Shown here piece by piece: positions 33,391 through 41,964 of a stretch of 45,956 nt of DNA. Every line of letters begins with the position of its first letter. The first letter of the stretch is position 1. The stretch is taken from positions 1 to 45,956 of the forward strand of contig JACYMC010000140.1 in NCBI GenBank assembly GCA_015272195.1, given 5' to 3'. The position numbers and the translations under genes were made by a program. The stretch comes from Candidatus Sericytochromatia bacterium. GTDB taxonomy: Bacteria; Cyanobacteriota; Sericytochromatia; UBA7694. The notes under the pieces are model-generated. The model saw only the letters and a list, made by a program, of their open reading frames with translations, was not told the DNA's origin and made no database searches.

Positions 33391-33525
33391 TCAGACGGCC
33401 AGACGTTTTCTGCCTTTGCGACGGCGACTTTTGATCACACGACGGCCTCCGACGGTGCTCATGCGCACCAGGAAGCCATGTTTTTTATGGCGCTTGCGGT
33501 TATTGGGTTGAAATGTGCGTTTCAC
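33391..33525 (-). CDS. rpmH: ribosomal protein L34
   Basis: The protein has 44 residues, from a GTG start at 33525 with AAGGA about ten bases upstream. The translation begins [18 protein letters not shown] (Met in the protein) and continues [10 protein letters not shown] and [11 protein letters not shown], fully typical of L34. It is the first gene of the minus-strand series rpmH-rnpA-yidD-yidC-jag-mnmE, divergent from dnaA. Confidence 0.97.
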   Translation of the reverse strand: MKRTFQPNNRKRHKKHGFLVRMSTVGGRRVIKSRRRKGRKRLAV

Positions 33526-33730
33526 GATGAATTCAGTCCTTCCGATGAAAGATTTAACAATATGTTTAAAGCATGTTAAAGCAGATTAGCTCAGTTCAGG
33601 TGGAACGGCAACAGAATTGCCAAGGATCTGCTTTGATGTCATTCGTTTTTTATGATACCATACACAGTCCGTAAATAAGGAAAGTCACACTATCTCACCC
33701 GTAGAATTTAAATTTAAGATTAAGCGAAGT
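33526..33730. promoter_or_regulatory. divergent promoter region between rpmH and dnaA
   Basis: This 205-base gap is AT-rich at both edges. For dnaA, TATGAT at 33651-33656 is a candidate -10 without a good -35. For rpmH (minus strand), TTGCCG, a 17-base spacer and TAATCT in the stretch 33581-33621 could be a weak promoter. The -35 overlaps a small dyad, GGCAA-CAGAA-TTGCC, at 33607-33621. I see no perfect DnaA box here. Confidence 0.45.
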
Positions 33731-35077
33731 ATGGATAAGATCCCCACGCAATACGAAGAACTCTGGCAGCAGATACTTGTCGACCTGGAGCTGCGTCTGA
33801 ACAATGCCCCGGCCTTCAGCGTGGTTTCGGGTCTGACCCTGCTGGATGCTGATGCCACCCGATTGGTTCTGGGTGCGCCCAACAGCTTTATGCTGATGAA
33901 CATCCAGAACAAATACCTCAAGCCGCTGCAGGCTTCGGTTGAGGCCGTGGCTGGTGAACCCCTGGAAGTGGTGCTGGATATTGCCCGCAATGGCCAGGCG
34001 CGGCCGGCCGCTGAGCCTGAACGCCATGAAGTCCGGGCCGCTACTGCGGCGGCGGCTGAGCGTCAGCAAAACAGCAATTTGAATGCACGCTATATCTTTG
34101 AAAATTTTGTGGTGGGCTCTCACAGCAAGTTTGCCCATGCCAGTGCCTGGCGTGTGGCTGAATCACCCGGATCAGCCTATAACCCTTTGTTTATCTATGG
34201 GGATGTAGGCCTGGGCAAAACCCATCTGATGCAGGCCATCGGCAATCAGATTCTGCAGCACAATGCCCGTTTTAACATCACCTATATTTCGTCTGAACGC
34301 TTTACCAATGAGCTGATCAATGCGGTGAAAGACGGTACCACGCTTGATTTTAAAAACCGTTACCGCAATACCGATTTGCTGCTGATTGACGATATTCAGT
34401 TTATCGGCGGCAAAGAGATGACCCAGGAAGAGTTTTTTCACACCTTCAACGATCTGCATGAAGCCGGTAAGCAGATTGTAATTACTTCTGACCGGCCACC
34501 CAACGAGATCTCTACTCTCGAAAACCGCCTGCGCTCACGCTTTCAGATGGGCCTGATCTGCGATATCCAGCCGCCGGATTTTGAAACCCGCATCGCCATT
34601 CTCAAGAAAAAAGCCGAGATGGACGGCCGCGATATACCAGACGACGTGCTGCACTTTATTGCCCGGGCCTACAAGAGCAATGTGCGTGAACTGGAAGGTG
34701 CGCTGGTCAAACTGATGGCCTATACTTCCATGACGGGCACCCAGCCGACGGTGGCCATGGCCCAGTCAGTGCTGAATCAGGTGCCTGAGCGGGATGTCAA
34801 TACAGACATGATTCAGGACGTCACCGCTGCTTATTTTGAACTGAAGGTCTCGGATATCAAGGGCAAAAGCCGCGCCAAATCCATTAACCTGGCCCGCCAG
34901 ATTGCGATTTACCTCTGTCGGGAGCTGACCGATTTGTCTTTTCCTAAAATTGGGGAGCATTTTGGCGGACGGGACCATACCACCATCATGCATGCCTATG
35001 AACGCATCCGCGAACTGGTGCAAAATGACAGCAAAACCGAAAGTATGGTCAATACGCTGCTTTCGCGCCTGCGCTGA
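33731..35077 (+). CDS. dnaA: chromosomal replication initiator DnaA
   Basis: The protein has 448 residues. Domain I is at about 1-85 (YEELWQQILVDLELRL), followed by an Ala/Arg/Glu-rich linker (90-115). The AAA+ domain begins NARYIFENFVVGSHSKFAHA (core FENFVVG), with Walker A GDVGLGKT (157-164), Walker B LLLIDDIQF (217-224) and sensor motifs near TSDRPP. Domain IV ends with FGGRDHTTIMHAYERI (core GGRDHTT), which contacts the DnaA box. It melts oriC. Two perfect DnaA boxes lie just downstream. dnaN does not follow; the next gene is bamA. The ribosome-binding site is weak (AAGCGAAGT). Confidence 0.98.
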   Translation: MDKIPTQYEELWQQILVDLELRLNNAPAFSVVSGLTLLDADATRLVLGAPNSFMLMNIQNKYLKPLQASVEAVAGEPLEVVLDIARNGQARPAAEPERHEVRAATAAAAERQQNSNLNARYIFENFVVGSHSKFAHASAWRVAESPGSAYNPLFIYGDVGLGKTHLMQAIGNQILQHNARFNITYISSERFTNELINAVKDGTTLDFKNRYRNTDLLLIDDIQFIGGKEMTQEEFFHTFNDLHEAGKQIVITSDRPPNEISTLENRLRSRFQMGLICDIQPPDFETRIAILKKKAEMDGRDIPDDVLHFIARAYKSNVRELEGALVKLMAYTSMTGTQPTVAMAQSVLNQVPERDVNTDMIQDVTAAYFELKVSDIKGKSRAKSINLARQIAIYLCRELTDLSFPKIGEHFGGRDHTTIMHAYERIRELVQNDSKTESMVNTLLSRLR

Positions 35078-35288
35078 ACTGTGGAAAACCTGTAAGGTTT
35101 TGTGACTCTGACTACACCTGCTTTGTGACGCACTGTATCATCTTGTGTGCGGTAGCTGCACCCCATCAGGGTTTCTCAAAGGATCACCCCATCAGGCTTT
35201 GAACCCTTTGCTTGTGGATAATCTGTGGATAAGTAAGGGTTTTTGCTGTATATTCCCGCGCTTTAAGGTTAAGGAGTGGTTAAATGGC
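35078..35288. other. putative chromosomal replication origin (oriC) with DnaA boxes
   Basis: Two perfect DnaA boxes TGTGGATAA lie at 35213-35221 and 35224-35232, in the same orientation and 11 bases apart. A related TGTGGAAAA lies at 35080-35088. Before the boxes are two direct copies of CACCCCATCAGG (35159-35170 and 35185-35196). An inverted repeat AGGGTT-tct-CAAAG / CTTTGAACCCT (35168-35207) overlaps them. The stretch after the boxes is T/A-rich. The place next to dnaA supports an origin. Few boxes are visible, so another origin site elsewhere is possible. Confidence 0.65.
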
Positions 35289-35289
35289 A

Positions 35290-35318
35290 TTTAGCCTGCC
35301 CCTAAACTTTGCTATACT
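35290..35318 (+). promoter_or_regulatory. probable promoter of bamA-skp-lpxD
   Basis: TATACT at 35313-35318 is a good -10. TTTAGC at 35290-35295 is a weak -35 (three of six), with a 17-base spacer. bamA starts 34 bases downstream. Confidence 0.5.
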
Positions 35319-35351
35319 GGCCCTGAGCACATGCCAAGAAGGTACCCCGTT

Positions 35352-37361
35352 ATGAATAAGTCAGCCCCCTTTGCACTCAGTGTATTCTGTGCTTTGAGCT
35401 GTGTCTTGCCGGCCTGGGCTCAGAGCGCTGAGGGGGGTTCGCCCGCACCAGCCGCTGAAACCGGTCAGGATGCTGCTGCTAACCCAGACACTGCCTCTGA
35501 AATACCTGCCGAACAAGCCAATCCCGAAGCGTCTGACTCTCCGTCTGTTGAAAGTACAGAGGGCGAGACAGAGACCGCTGGAGACGAGGCCCCTGCCACC
35601 AACCGCTTTAAGGTGGTGGATATCGAAGTGGAGGGCTCCAGCTTTCGGGATGCCGTGCTGTTGTCCATGTATATCAAGCCCGGTGACGAGGTCACCCTGG
35701 AGCAGGTGCGCAACGATTTACGCCGCATCTACGGTCTGGGTTATTTTCTGGATGTTACCGCCCGCCGTGACCCGGTGCCGGGCGGCTATCGCCTGGTGGT
35801 GATCGTGCAGGAAAACCCGGTGCTGAAAGAAGTGCGCATTGTTAACGATCTGGAAGTCTTTGACAAAGACGAGATTCTGAAGCGCTTTGCTGATCAGCTG
35901 GGCCAGACCGCCAATTTTGACAGCATCCGTGAAACCGAGCAGGCCATTTTACAGCTTTACCGCGACCAGGGCTATGTGCTGGCCAACGTGCGCTTTCTGC
36001 GCACCCAGCTCAACGATGTTGAGGGCCTGCTCTCGATGGACGGCATCCTGGAGCTGCGCATCAACGAAGGGCGCATGGAAGACCTGCGCATCAGCGGCAA
36101 CAAAGAAACCAAAGACTATGTGGTGCTGCGTGAGATCACCCTCAAGCCCGGTGAACTGTTTAACTCGGAGCGCTTTACCGCCGATTTGCGCCGCATTTAC
36201 AACACCAATTTCTTTGAAAGCGTGAACTTTGTGCCCCGGCCGGGCGAAAAAGACCCTAACGACTGGATCATTGTGGTAGAGGTCAAAGAGCGCCCCACAG
36301 GTCAGGTCAACATGGGGGCCGGCTTTAACAACCGCGACGGTCTGGTGGGCACTTTTCAGATCATCAAAGACAACCTGATGGGCGAAGGCCGCCGCCTGGC
36401 GGTGGATCTGCAGCTGGGCGTGGATGTCTTCAGTATCTTTAACCAGACCAATAACTTTGTTGAAGCCCAGCGCACCCTGCTGGGCCGCATCGACTTTTAT
36501 GACCCCTGGATGTTTGAAGGGCGCACCTCTTTTGGGACCTCAGTCTTTTCTGAGCGTATCCCGCTCTTTTTTGGTACAGGGGTGCAGGATATCTTTAACC
36601 TGCCCGCCGGCAGCGGTATTATTCAAAGCCGTGTGGGTACGAGCATCAGCTTTGGCCGGCCCCTTTTTGGCGATTTGACCTCGCCCTGGCGCGGTTCACT
36701 CTCGGCGCGGGCTGAGCAGGTCGGGGTGACGGACCTGGCGCGCAATCCCCTGCGGGATCTGACCGTCAGCAATCGCTTTTCGGCCACGGACGTCTTTTTC
36801 AGTGTCGGTGGCTCTATTTCATACGACACCCGTGATGTGATCATGGACCCGCGCAGCGGCTGGTACGGCCTGCTGTCGGTGGAGCCGGTCTGGGGCGACA
36901 GCGCTTATCTGCGTTTGTCGGGCAATATGAGTACCTATCTGGGGTTGACGGACTGGCTGACCCTGGCCATCGGTGGCCGGGGCGGTACCTATCTGGGCCA
37001 GAACCCGGAGTACGAGCAGTTTTACTCCAATGGTTTCAACGTGATTCGCGGCTGGCCCGAAAACGGCTTTCTGTTTGGCAAGCACTTTGTGATTGGCTCC
37101 GTTGAGCTGCGCTTCCCGATCTTTAACCCGGTTTCGGGCGTGGTCTTTACGGATATTGGCGAATTTTTGCCCGTGCCCGAAGCCCGCGTGGAGCTGAACC
37201 AGGGCCTGCCCTTTAAATATGGTGCGGGTCTGGGCATCCGTTTGAACACCCCCATGGGCCCGCTGCGTCTGGACTACGGGGTGCGTGACTTTTCAAAATT
37301 AAACTTTGAATCCCTCTTTGATGCTGGCCAGTTGCATTTCAGCATCGGACAAAAATTTTAG
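35352..37361 (+). CDS. bamA: outer-membrane assembly protein BamA / Omp85, three-POTRA type
   Basis: The protein has 669 residues. The start at 35352 (MNKSAPFALS) follows AAGAAGG by nine bases and gives a clean signal peptide ending AWAQS; a frame from 35331 spoils it. After a Pro/Glu/Ala/Thr-rich stretch (about 25-80) come about three POTRA domains (about 85-330), not the five of E. coli. One of them includes LRISGNKETKDYVVLREITLKPG (core GNKETKDYVVLR). The C-terminal barrel (about 330-669) has the lid-loop motif as VIRGWPENG rather than VRGF/Y, and ends in Phe (SIGQKF). It inserts beta-barrel proteins. Three POTRAs behind a proline-rich N-terminus is the layout of cyanobacterial Omp85. It leads the operon with skp and lpxD. 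Confidence 0.93.
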   Translation: MNKSAPFALSVFCALSCVLPAWAQSAEGGSPAPAAETGQDAAANPDTASEIPAEQANPEASDSPSVESTEGETETAGDEAPATNRFKVVDIEVEGSSFRDAVLLSMYIKPGDEVTLEQVRNDLRRIYGLGYFLDVTARRDPVPGGYRLVVIVQENPVLKEVRIVNDLEVFDKDEILKRFADQLGQTANFDSIRETEQAILQLYRDQGYVLANVRFLRTQLNDVEGLLSMDGILELRINEGRMEDLRISGNKETKDYVVLREITLKPGELFNSERFTADLRRIYNTNFFESVNFVPRPGEKDPNDWIIVVEVKERPTGQVNMGAGFNNRDGLVGTFQIIKDNLMGEGRRLAVDLQLGVDVFSIFNQTNNFVEAQRTLLGRIDFYDPWMFEGRTSFGTSVFSERIPLFFGTGVQDIFNLPAGSGIIQSRVGTSISFGRPLFGDLTSPWRGSLSARAEQVGVTDLARNPLRDLTVSNRFSATDVFFSVGGSISYDTRDVIMDPRSGWYGLLSVEPVWGDSAYLRLSGNMSTYLGLTDWLTLAIGGRGGTYLGQNPEYEQFYSNGFNVIRGWPENGFLFGKHFVIGSVELRFPIFNPVSGVVFTDIGEFLPVPEARVELNQGLPFKYGAGLGIRLNTPMGPLRLDYGVRDFSKLNFESLFDAGQLHFSIGQKF

Positions 37362-37374
37362 TGAGGACAATACC

Positions 37375-37881
37375 ATGAAAAAATTGATTGTAAGTTTTGC
37401 CGCCGGTCTGATGCTGGCGGCTCCCCTGGCCGTTGTGCCCAGCATGCCCGCCCAGGCTGAATCCAAAATTGGCGTGATTGATGTGCAGCGTATTCTGTCG
37501 AGTTCTGCTCTGCTGAAAGCCCTCGAAGGCGCTCAGCGTGATGTGCAGCAGGCCGAGAAGACCCTGATCGAATCCCGCAACAAAAAGATGAAAGAACTGC
37601 AGGAAAAGCAGGGTAAAATTTCTGAAGATGAGTTTCTGAAGCTCAAGCGTAAGTATGAAGACGAAATCATGCAGCAGGCCAAGTCTGAAGAGACCAAGCT
37701 GGAGCGCAAAAAAGAAGAAATTCAGAAGATGAAAGACAAGCTCGAAAAAGATGTGGAAGCCGTGGTGCAGGCTGTAGCCAAAAAGAAAGGCCTGGACATG
37801 GTGGTCAACAAACAGCTGGTGCTCTATGGCGGCTCCGACATCACTACTGACGTGGTCAACGAGCTCAAAAACCGCAAATAA
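37375..37881 (+). CDS. skp: periplasmic chaperone Skp/OmpH family
   Basis: The protein has 168 residues. The start at 37375 follows GAGGA; the longer frame from 37306 runs into the end of bamA. Residues 1-28 are a signal peptide ending [18 protein letters not shown] is the conserved Skp opening. A long charged coiled coil follows (about 55-130), and the end returns to [20 protein letters not shown] (core [11 protein letters not shown]), the base of the trimer. The protein would carry unfolded outer-membrane proteins to BamA. It is coupled to lpxD by an overlapping TAATG. Confidence 0.93.
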   Translation: MKKLIVSFAAGLMLAAPLAVVPSMPAQAESKIGVIDVQRILSSSALLKALEGAQRDVQQAEKTLIESRNKKMKELQEKQGKISEDEFLKLKRKYEDEIMQQAKSEETKLERKKEEIQKMKDKLEKDVEAVVQAVAKKKGLDMVVNKQLVLYGGSDITTDVVNELKNRK

Positions 37882-38879
37882 TGACCTGGACCCTGGCCAC
37901 GCTGGCCACCCGGCTGGGACTTGACTGGCGGGGTGCGCCACAAACACCTGTTGTGGGTCTGTGTGAGCCCCAGGCCCTGCAGGCCGGTCAGCTGGCCCTG
38001 ATTCTGGACGCCCGCCGTCTGGCGCAATTGCCGCCGGATGCTGCTGGCGTTCTTTTGTTGTCTGCCGATCTGGCAGAGCAAACCGCTTTGCCCTGCCTGC
38101 TGGCGGCTGATCCCAGAGCGGCCTTTGCGGCTGCCCTGGATCTGTTTTACCCCCAGCTGCCGCTGCGGCATTCTATTTCGCCCCAGGCCTGTATTGACCC
38201 GAACGCCCGGCTGGCCGAACCCGTTGAGATTGGCCCTTTTGCGGTGATTGAAGCCGGGGTGCAGATTGGCCCTGGTACGCGCATTGGCCCCCACTGTGTG
38301 CTTGGGGCCGGTTCGGTCATTGGCCCGGACTGCCGTCTGGGACCGCGCGTGGTGCTGGGGCCTCAAACCCAGATGGGGGAACGGGTGATCATTCATGCCG
38401 GCACGGTGATTGGCGCCGACGGTTATGGTTTTTACAAGGCTGAAGGTCGCCACCACAAAATTCCCCAGGTGGGCCGTGTGGAGATCGCAGACGACGTTGA
38501 AATCGGTGCGCTGGTGGCGATTGATCGCGCCACCCTGGGCCAGACCCGTATTGGGGAAGGCACCAAGATCGATAATCTGGTGCAGATTGGCCACAATGTG
38601 CAAATCGGCAAACACTGCCTGCTGGTGGCCCAGGTGGGCATTGCCGGCTCCACGGTGATTGGCGATCATGTGACGCTGGCGGGTCAGACCGGCGTGGCCG
38701 GGCATTTACACGTGGGTGACGGCGTGGTGGCCGCCGGCAAAAGCGGCATTACCCGCGATATTCCCCCCGGTCAGCGCGTGGCGGGTTATCCGGCCCAGCC
38801 CATGCAGCAGGAGTTCAGGGAGCGCGCAGCCTTGCGCCGTTTGCCCCGCTGGCTGCGCGCGCAGCGTGACCCGGAGTAG
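37881..38879 (+). CDS. lpxD: UDP-3-O-acylglucosamine N-acyltransferase
   Basis: The protein has 332 residues. An N-terminal uridine-binding domain (about 1-95) is followed by a left-handed beta helix of hexapeptide repeats (about 98-300; many IGPxxxI and VIGDHV units). Catalytic His238 lies in VQIGHNV, and GADGYGFY near 178-185 is present. The enzyme adds the second acyl chain in lipid A synthesis, so the organism makes LPS. Its start codon shares a base with the skp stop. It is the last gene of the bamA-skp-lpxD operon, followed within eight bases by the convergent uup stop. Confidence 0.96.
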   Translation: MTWTLATLATRLGLDWRGAPQTPVVGLCEPQALQAGQLALILDARRLAQLPPDAAGVLLLSADLAEQTALPCLLAADPRAAFAAALDLFYPQLPLRHSISPQACIDPNARLAEPVEIGPFAVIEAGVQIGPGTRIGPHCVLGAGSVIGPDCRLGPRVVLGPQTQMGERVIIHAGTVIGADGYGFYKAEGRHHKIPQVGRVEIADDVEIGALVAIDRATLGQTRIGEGTKIDNLVQIGHNVQIGKHCLLVAQVGIAGSTVIGDHVTLAGQTGVAGHLHVGDGVVAAGKSGITRDIPPGQRVAGYPAQPMQQEFRERAALRRLPRWLRAQRDPE

Positions 38880-38886
38880 GTGCCGC

Positions 38887-40782
38887 TCAGGTCTGTAAAG
38901 CTTCCTGCTTTTCCGCCAGCTCCAGCCAGCGGCTTTCGGCGGTCAGCAGCTCAGTCTCTACATCGGCATATTGCGATGACAGGCTTTGAATCGCTTCTAA
39001 GCTCTGGTTTTCGGGCGCGGCCAGCTGGGCTTCCAGTGCACTTTTTTGTGCCTGAAGATCCTCGATCCGGCTTTCGAGACTCTCCAGCTCGCGTTCTTCC
39101 TTCCAGCTCAGCTTTTTGGGTGGGGTTTTGGGTGCTTTGGCCGGGGCTTCGCCCACGGCTTTTTTATCGGCGCTGGCCGTTTTTTCGGCCTGTTGCAGCT
39201 GCTGGTTTTCGTCCCACCAGCTGGAGTAGGTGCCCGGGTAATACGTGACCTCACCCTGGCCGGTAAAGACCAGCAGATGGTCGGCAATTTTGTCCATCAG
39301 GTAGCGGTCATGAGAGACCAGCAGCAGGCAGCCGGGATACTCCATCAGAAAGCTTTCCAGAATCTGCAGGGTCTGGATATCAAAATCGTTGGTGGGTTCG
39401 TCCAGAATCAGAAAGTTGGGATTGCCCATTAACAGGGTCAGCAGATAAAGGCGGCGCTTTTCGCCGCCGCTGAGGGTGCCCACCTGGCGGTGCTGGGCCG
39501 CGCCGTTAAATAAAAAGCGCTCCATCAGCTGCGAGGCTGAAATGCTGCGGCCTTTTTTGAGGGGCAGGTACTCGGCCACCTCGCGCACCACCTCAATGGC
39601 TTTGAGCTGGTCTTTGAGCTGCAGGCCCTGCTGGCGGTAATAGGCCACTTTGATGGTTTCACCCCAGTCGATCTGGCCGCTGTCGGGGGCCTCTAAGCCG
39701 GCCAGCAGGTTCAGAAAGGTACTCTTGCCCGTGCCGTTGCGCCCGATAATCCCAATGCGGTCGCCCCGGCTGAAGGTGTGGCTGAAATTTTTGAGAATGA
39801 TCTGCTCGCCAAAGGCTTTGCTGAGGCCCTCAATTTCGAGCACCTTGCCGCCGAGGCGTTGCATCTGTACTTCTAACTGCAGGCTTTGCTCGGGGCTGTA
39901 GTCGTCCAGCCGCTCGGCCAGTTCGCCAAAGGCTTCCACGCGGGCCCGCGATTTGGTGCCGCGGGCGCGGGGCTGTTTGCGCACCCAGGCCAGCTCCTGG
40001 CGGTAGAGATTTAGCTCGGCTTCGCGCAGGCGCTCGGCCTGCACTGCGCGGGCCGCTTTTTCTTCGAGATAGACCGAAAAATTGCCCGGGTATTTTTGCA
40101 GCGTGCCCTGATCCAGTTCCAGAATCTGAGAGCAGACCGCCTCCAGAAAATAGCGATCATGGGTCACCATCAGCAGGGTCTGGCGGCTGCGCGAAAGGGT
40201 CTGCTCCAGCCATTCGATCATGTCCAGATCCAGATGGTTGGTGGGCTCGTCCAGAATCAGCAGATCCGGGGCCTCCAACAAGGCGCGCGCCAGGCCGATG
40301 CGGCGGCGCTGGCCGCCGGAGAGATATTGCACCGGCTGGCTGAGCTGATCCAGCTGCAGCTGGGACATGATACGCTGCAGTTCCTGCTGCAGATCCCAGG
40401 CCTGGTGGGCCTCCATGGCGGCAAAGGCGGCCTCCAGGGCCGCGCTGTTCTGGGTCTGCTGAGCGCTTTCAAAGGCTCGCAGGGCTTGCAGGCCGGGGTG
40501 ATCGGAGTCCAGAATCGCCTCACGCACGCTGTGGGCCGGGTTGAGGGGTGGCTCCTGAAAAACATAGCCCACCCGCAGGTTGCGCGCCCATTCGATTTCG
40601 CCGCTGTCAGGCGGTTCCAGGCCGGCCAGCACGCGGATCAGGGTGGTTTTGCCGCTGCCGTTGCGGGCCACCAGAGCCACCTTGTCGCCCGGATGCAGGG
40701 CAAAGGCGATATCTTCAAAGAGGGGTTTGTCGTCAAAGCGCTTGCTGAGCTTACGCACAACCAGATAAGGGGCTTCGGCCAT
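38887..40782 (-). CDS. uup: ABC-F family ATPase, Uup-like
   Basis: The protein has 631 residues and no membrane helices, with two ABC cassettes. Cassette 1 has Walker A ARNGSGKTT (39-47), signature LSGGQRRR (near 155) and LLILDEPTNHLD. Cassette 2 has GRNGTGKST, LSGGEKRR and FLILDEPTNDFD. The linker between them has the charged ABC-F arm. The C-terminal 90 residues form a coiled coil (ELESLESRIEDLQAQ), as in Uup, which binds branched DNA. ABC-F proteins act on the ribosome or DNA rather than in transport. The ribosome-binding site CAGGAA lies about 12 bases upstream of the ATG. The gene stands alone, convergent with lpxD. Confidence 0.92.
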   Translation of the reverse strand: MAEAPYLVVRKLSKRFDDKPLFEDIAFALHPGDKVALVARNGSGKTTLIRVLAGLEPPDSGEIEWARNLRVGYVFQEPPLNPAHSVREAILDSDHPGLQALRAFESAQQTQNSAALEAAFAAMEAHQAWDLQQELQRIMSQLQLDQLSQPVQYLSGGQRRRIGLARALLEAPDLLILDEPTNHLDLDMIEWLEQTLSRSRQTLLMVTHDRYFLEAVCSQILELDQGTLQKYPGNFSVYLEEKAARAVQAERLREAELNLYRQELAWVRKQPRARGTKSRARVEAFGELAERLDDYSPEQSLQLEVQMQRLGGKVLEIEGLSKAFGEQIILKNFSHTFSRGDRIGIIGRNGTGKSTFLNLLAGLEAPDSGQIDWGETIKVAYYRQQGLQLKDQLKAIEVVREVAEYLPLKKGRSISASQLMERFLFNGAAQHRQVGTLSGGEKRRLYLLTLLMGNPNFLILDEPTNDFDIQTLQILESFLMEYPGCLLLVSHDRYLMDKIADHLLVFTGQGEVTYYPGTYSSWWDENQQLQQAEKTASADKKAVGEAPAKAPKTPPKKLSWKEERELESLESRIEDLQAQKSALEAQLAAPENQSLEAIQSLSSQYADVETELLTAESRWLELAEKQEALQT

Positions 40783-40828
40783 GGGAATATTTTTCCTGAG
40801 AATAGCTTGGGTAGACTGCTGTCTGTAA

Positions 40829-40869
40829 AAGCCGCAGACTGGTTTCAGCTTAACACAGGCTGCCGGCTT
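40829..40869 (-). terminator. possible terminator after the ygfZ-amidase gene series
   Basis: On the minus strand AAGCC(G)GCAG and CTGCGGCTT can form a 9-bp stem with one bulge and a long loop, followed by TTTAC. It begins at the stop codon of the aldehyde-dehydrogenase-like gene. The long loop makes this only moderately convincing. Confidence 0.4.
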
Positions 40870-41960
40870 CAGACGGGAATCAGGGCCAGAACCGGGCCGG
40901 GCAGTTCGGGCAGGGGAGCCTCAGCACTGTCGGGCTGCCAGAGCAGGGGCCAGACGTAGTGGCCTAAATCGGGATCGCCGATAAAATCGGGGATTTTGCT
41001 GTTGCGGCTCATGCGGCCTTTGCCGTAGTGCAGCTGGCCACCGTGTCCTTTTTTGAGGGCTTCAAAAAAAGCCAGATAAGTTTTCAGATCGGCTTCACGT
41101 GCCAGCGGACCGTAATCCAGTCGGTCGCTGAGGATGGGATCTCCCGTGCGCAGGCTTTGAAAGCTTTTTTGCAGGCGCTGCAGCAGTTCGGGCAAGCGCC
41201 GGGCCGGCACTTCGACGGCCTGCAGGCGCTCACCCGGCAGACTACTGCAGACGCCCCGCACAATCCGGGGCACGGCCACAGGCAGGGATTCAGCGGGCGT
41301 CAGGCGCAGACGTATATGATCAGCGGTGACAAGCGGTGGATGCTGCCAGGACAGATGGTCTGTCAGTTTTGCGGTGGGGTACACCAGATTCAGCATGCCT
41401 GCAGGCAATCCTTTTTGCAGGGCCTCACTCAGCACAAAAGCACTGGCAGCGTGGCTGATATCGGGTTGCCAGATCACCGGACAGCCGGCCATGAGGGCTT
41501 TGAGCAATGCTTCAAAAGTGCTGATCAGGGCGCTGTGCTGACTGTTCAGCCAGTGTGTTGACGGTGCTGTGCCTGCAGCAAGGGTTGTAGGAATACTTTG
41601 CAGCCACTGAAGCAGGATTTCCTGCTCGTGTTGGGCCTGTGCCAGGGGCAGACCGCTCTCGCGCCCGCGCAGGCGGGCCAGGGCCAGGCTCTGGCTGGTC
41701 AGCCAGGGCTTGAGGGTCTGTTCAAGCTGCTGGCGGCGCTCAGCAGCTGTCGCTGACCCGCTCAAATGCAGCTGCTGTAATTGTTGCTGCTGTTGCGTAT
41801 TTAAAGGGCCGGGCAGCCAGGCCATAATGTCTTGACTGCAGGCGGGGTTCAGCAGCGGCAGCCGACCGTCTGCCGCCCCTGTGATCGCCTGACCCACGAT
41901 CAGGTGGGACAGCTGCAGAGGCTCACCGTAGACTTCGCGATAGGGCAAATCCTGGGGCAC
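40869..41960 (-). CDS. truncated, degenerate aldehyde-dehydrogenase-like protein
   Basis: The protein has 363 residues from a GTG four bases after the amidase stop; a TTG at 41993 inside the amidase gene is an alternative. It follows the aldehyde dehydrogenase layout in order: LLNPACSQDIMAW, a helical stretch with GRESGLPLAQA, ALLKALMAGCPVIWQP, GLPAGMLNLVYP, RGVCSS at the place of the catalytic Cys (about C238), SLRTGDPI and DYGPLAREADL. The last block, GPVLALIPV, is where normal enzymes continue for roughly 80-90 residues; here it stops. The NAD-binding FTGS region and ELGGK with the general base are missing between LNLV and RGVC. It is much shorter than the usual 480 residues, so it is probably inactive or repurposed. 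The frame is nonetheless intact. Confidence 0.7.
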   Translation of the reverse strand: MPQDLPYREVYGEPLQLSHLIVGQAITGAADGRLPLLNPACSQDIMAWLPGPLNTQQQQQLQQLHLSGSATAAERRQQLEQTLKPWLTSQSLALARLRGRESGLPLAQAQHEQEILLQWLQSIPTTLAAGTAPSTHWLNSQHSALISTFEALLKALMAGCPVIWQPDISHAASAFVLSEALQKGLPAGMLNLVYPTAKLTDHLSWQHPPLVTADHIRLRLTPAESLPVAVPRIVRGVCSSLPGERLQAVEVPARRLPELLQRLQKSFQSLRTGDPILSDRLDYGPLAREADLKTYLAFFEALKKGHGGQLHYGKGRMSRNSKIPDFIGDPDLGHYVWPLLWQPDSAEAPLPELPGPVLALIPV

Positions 41961-41964
41961 AGAT

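Noticed and set aside
37339-37947. 202-residue Phe/Leu-rich open frame antisense to skp
   Set aside because: The Phe/Leu richness comes from Lys/Glu codons of the coiled coil on the real strand.
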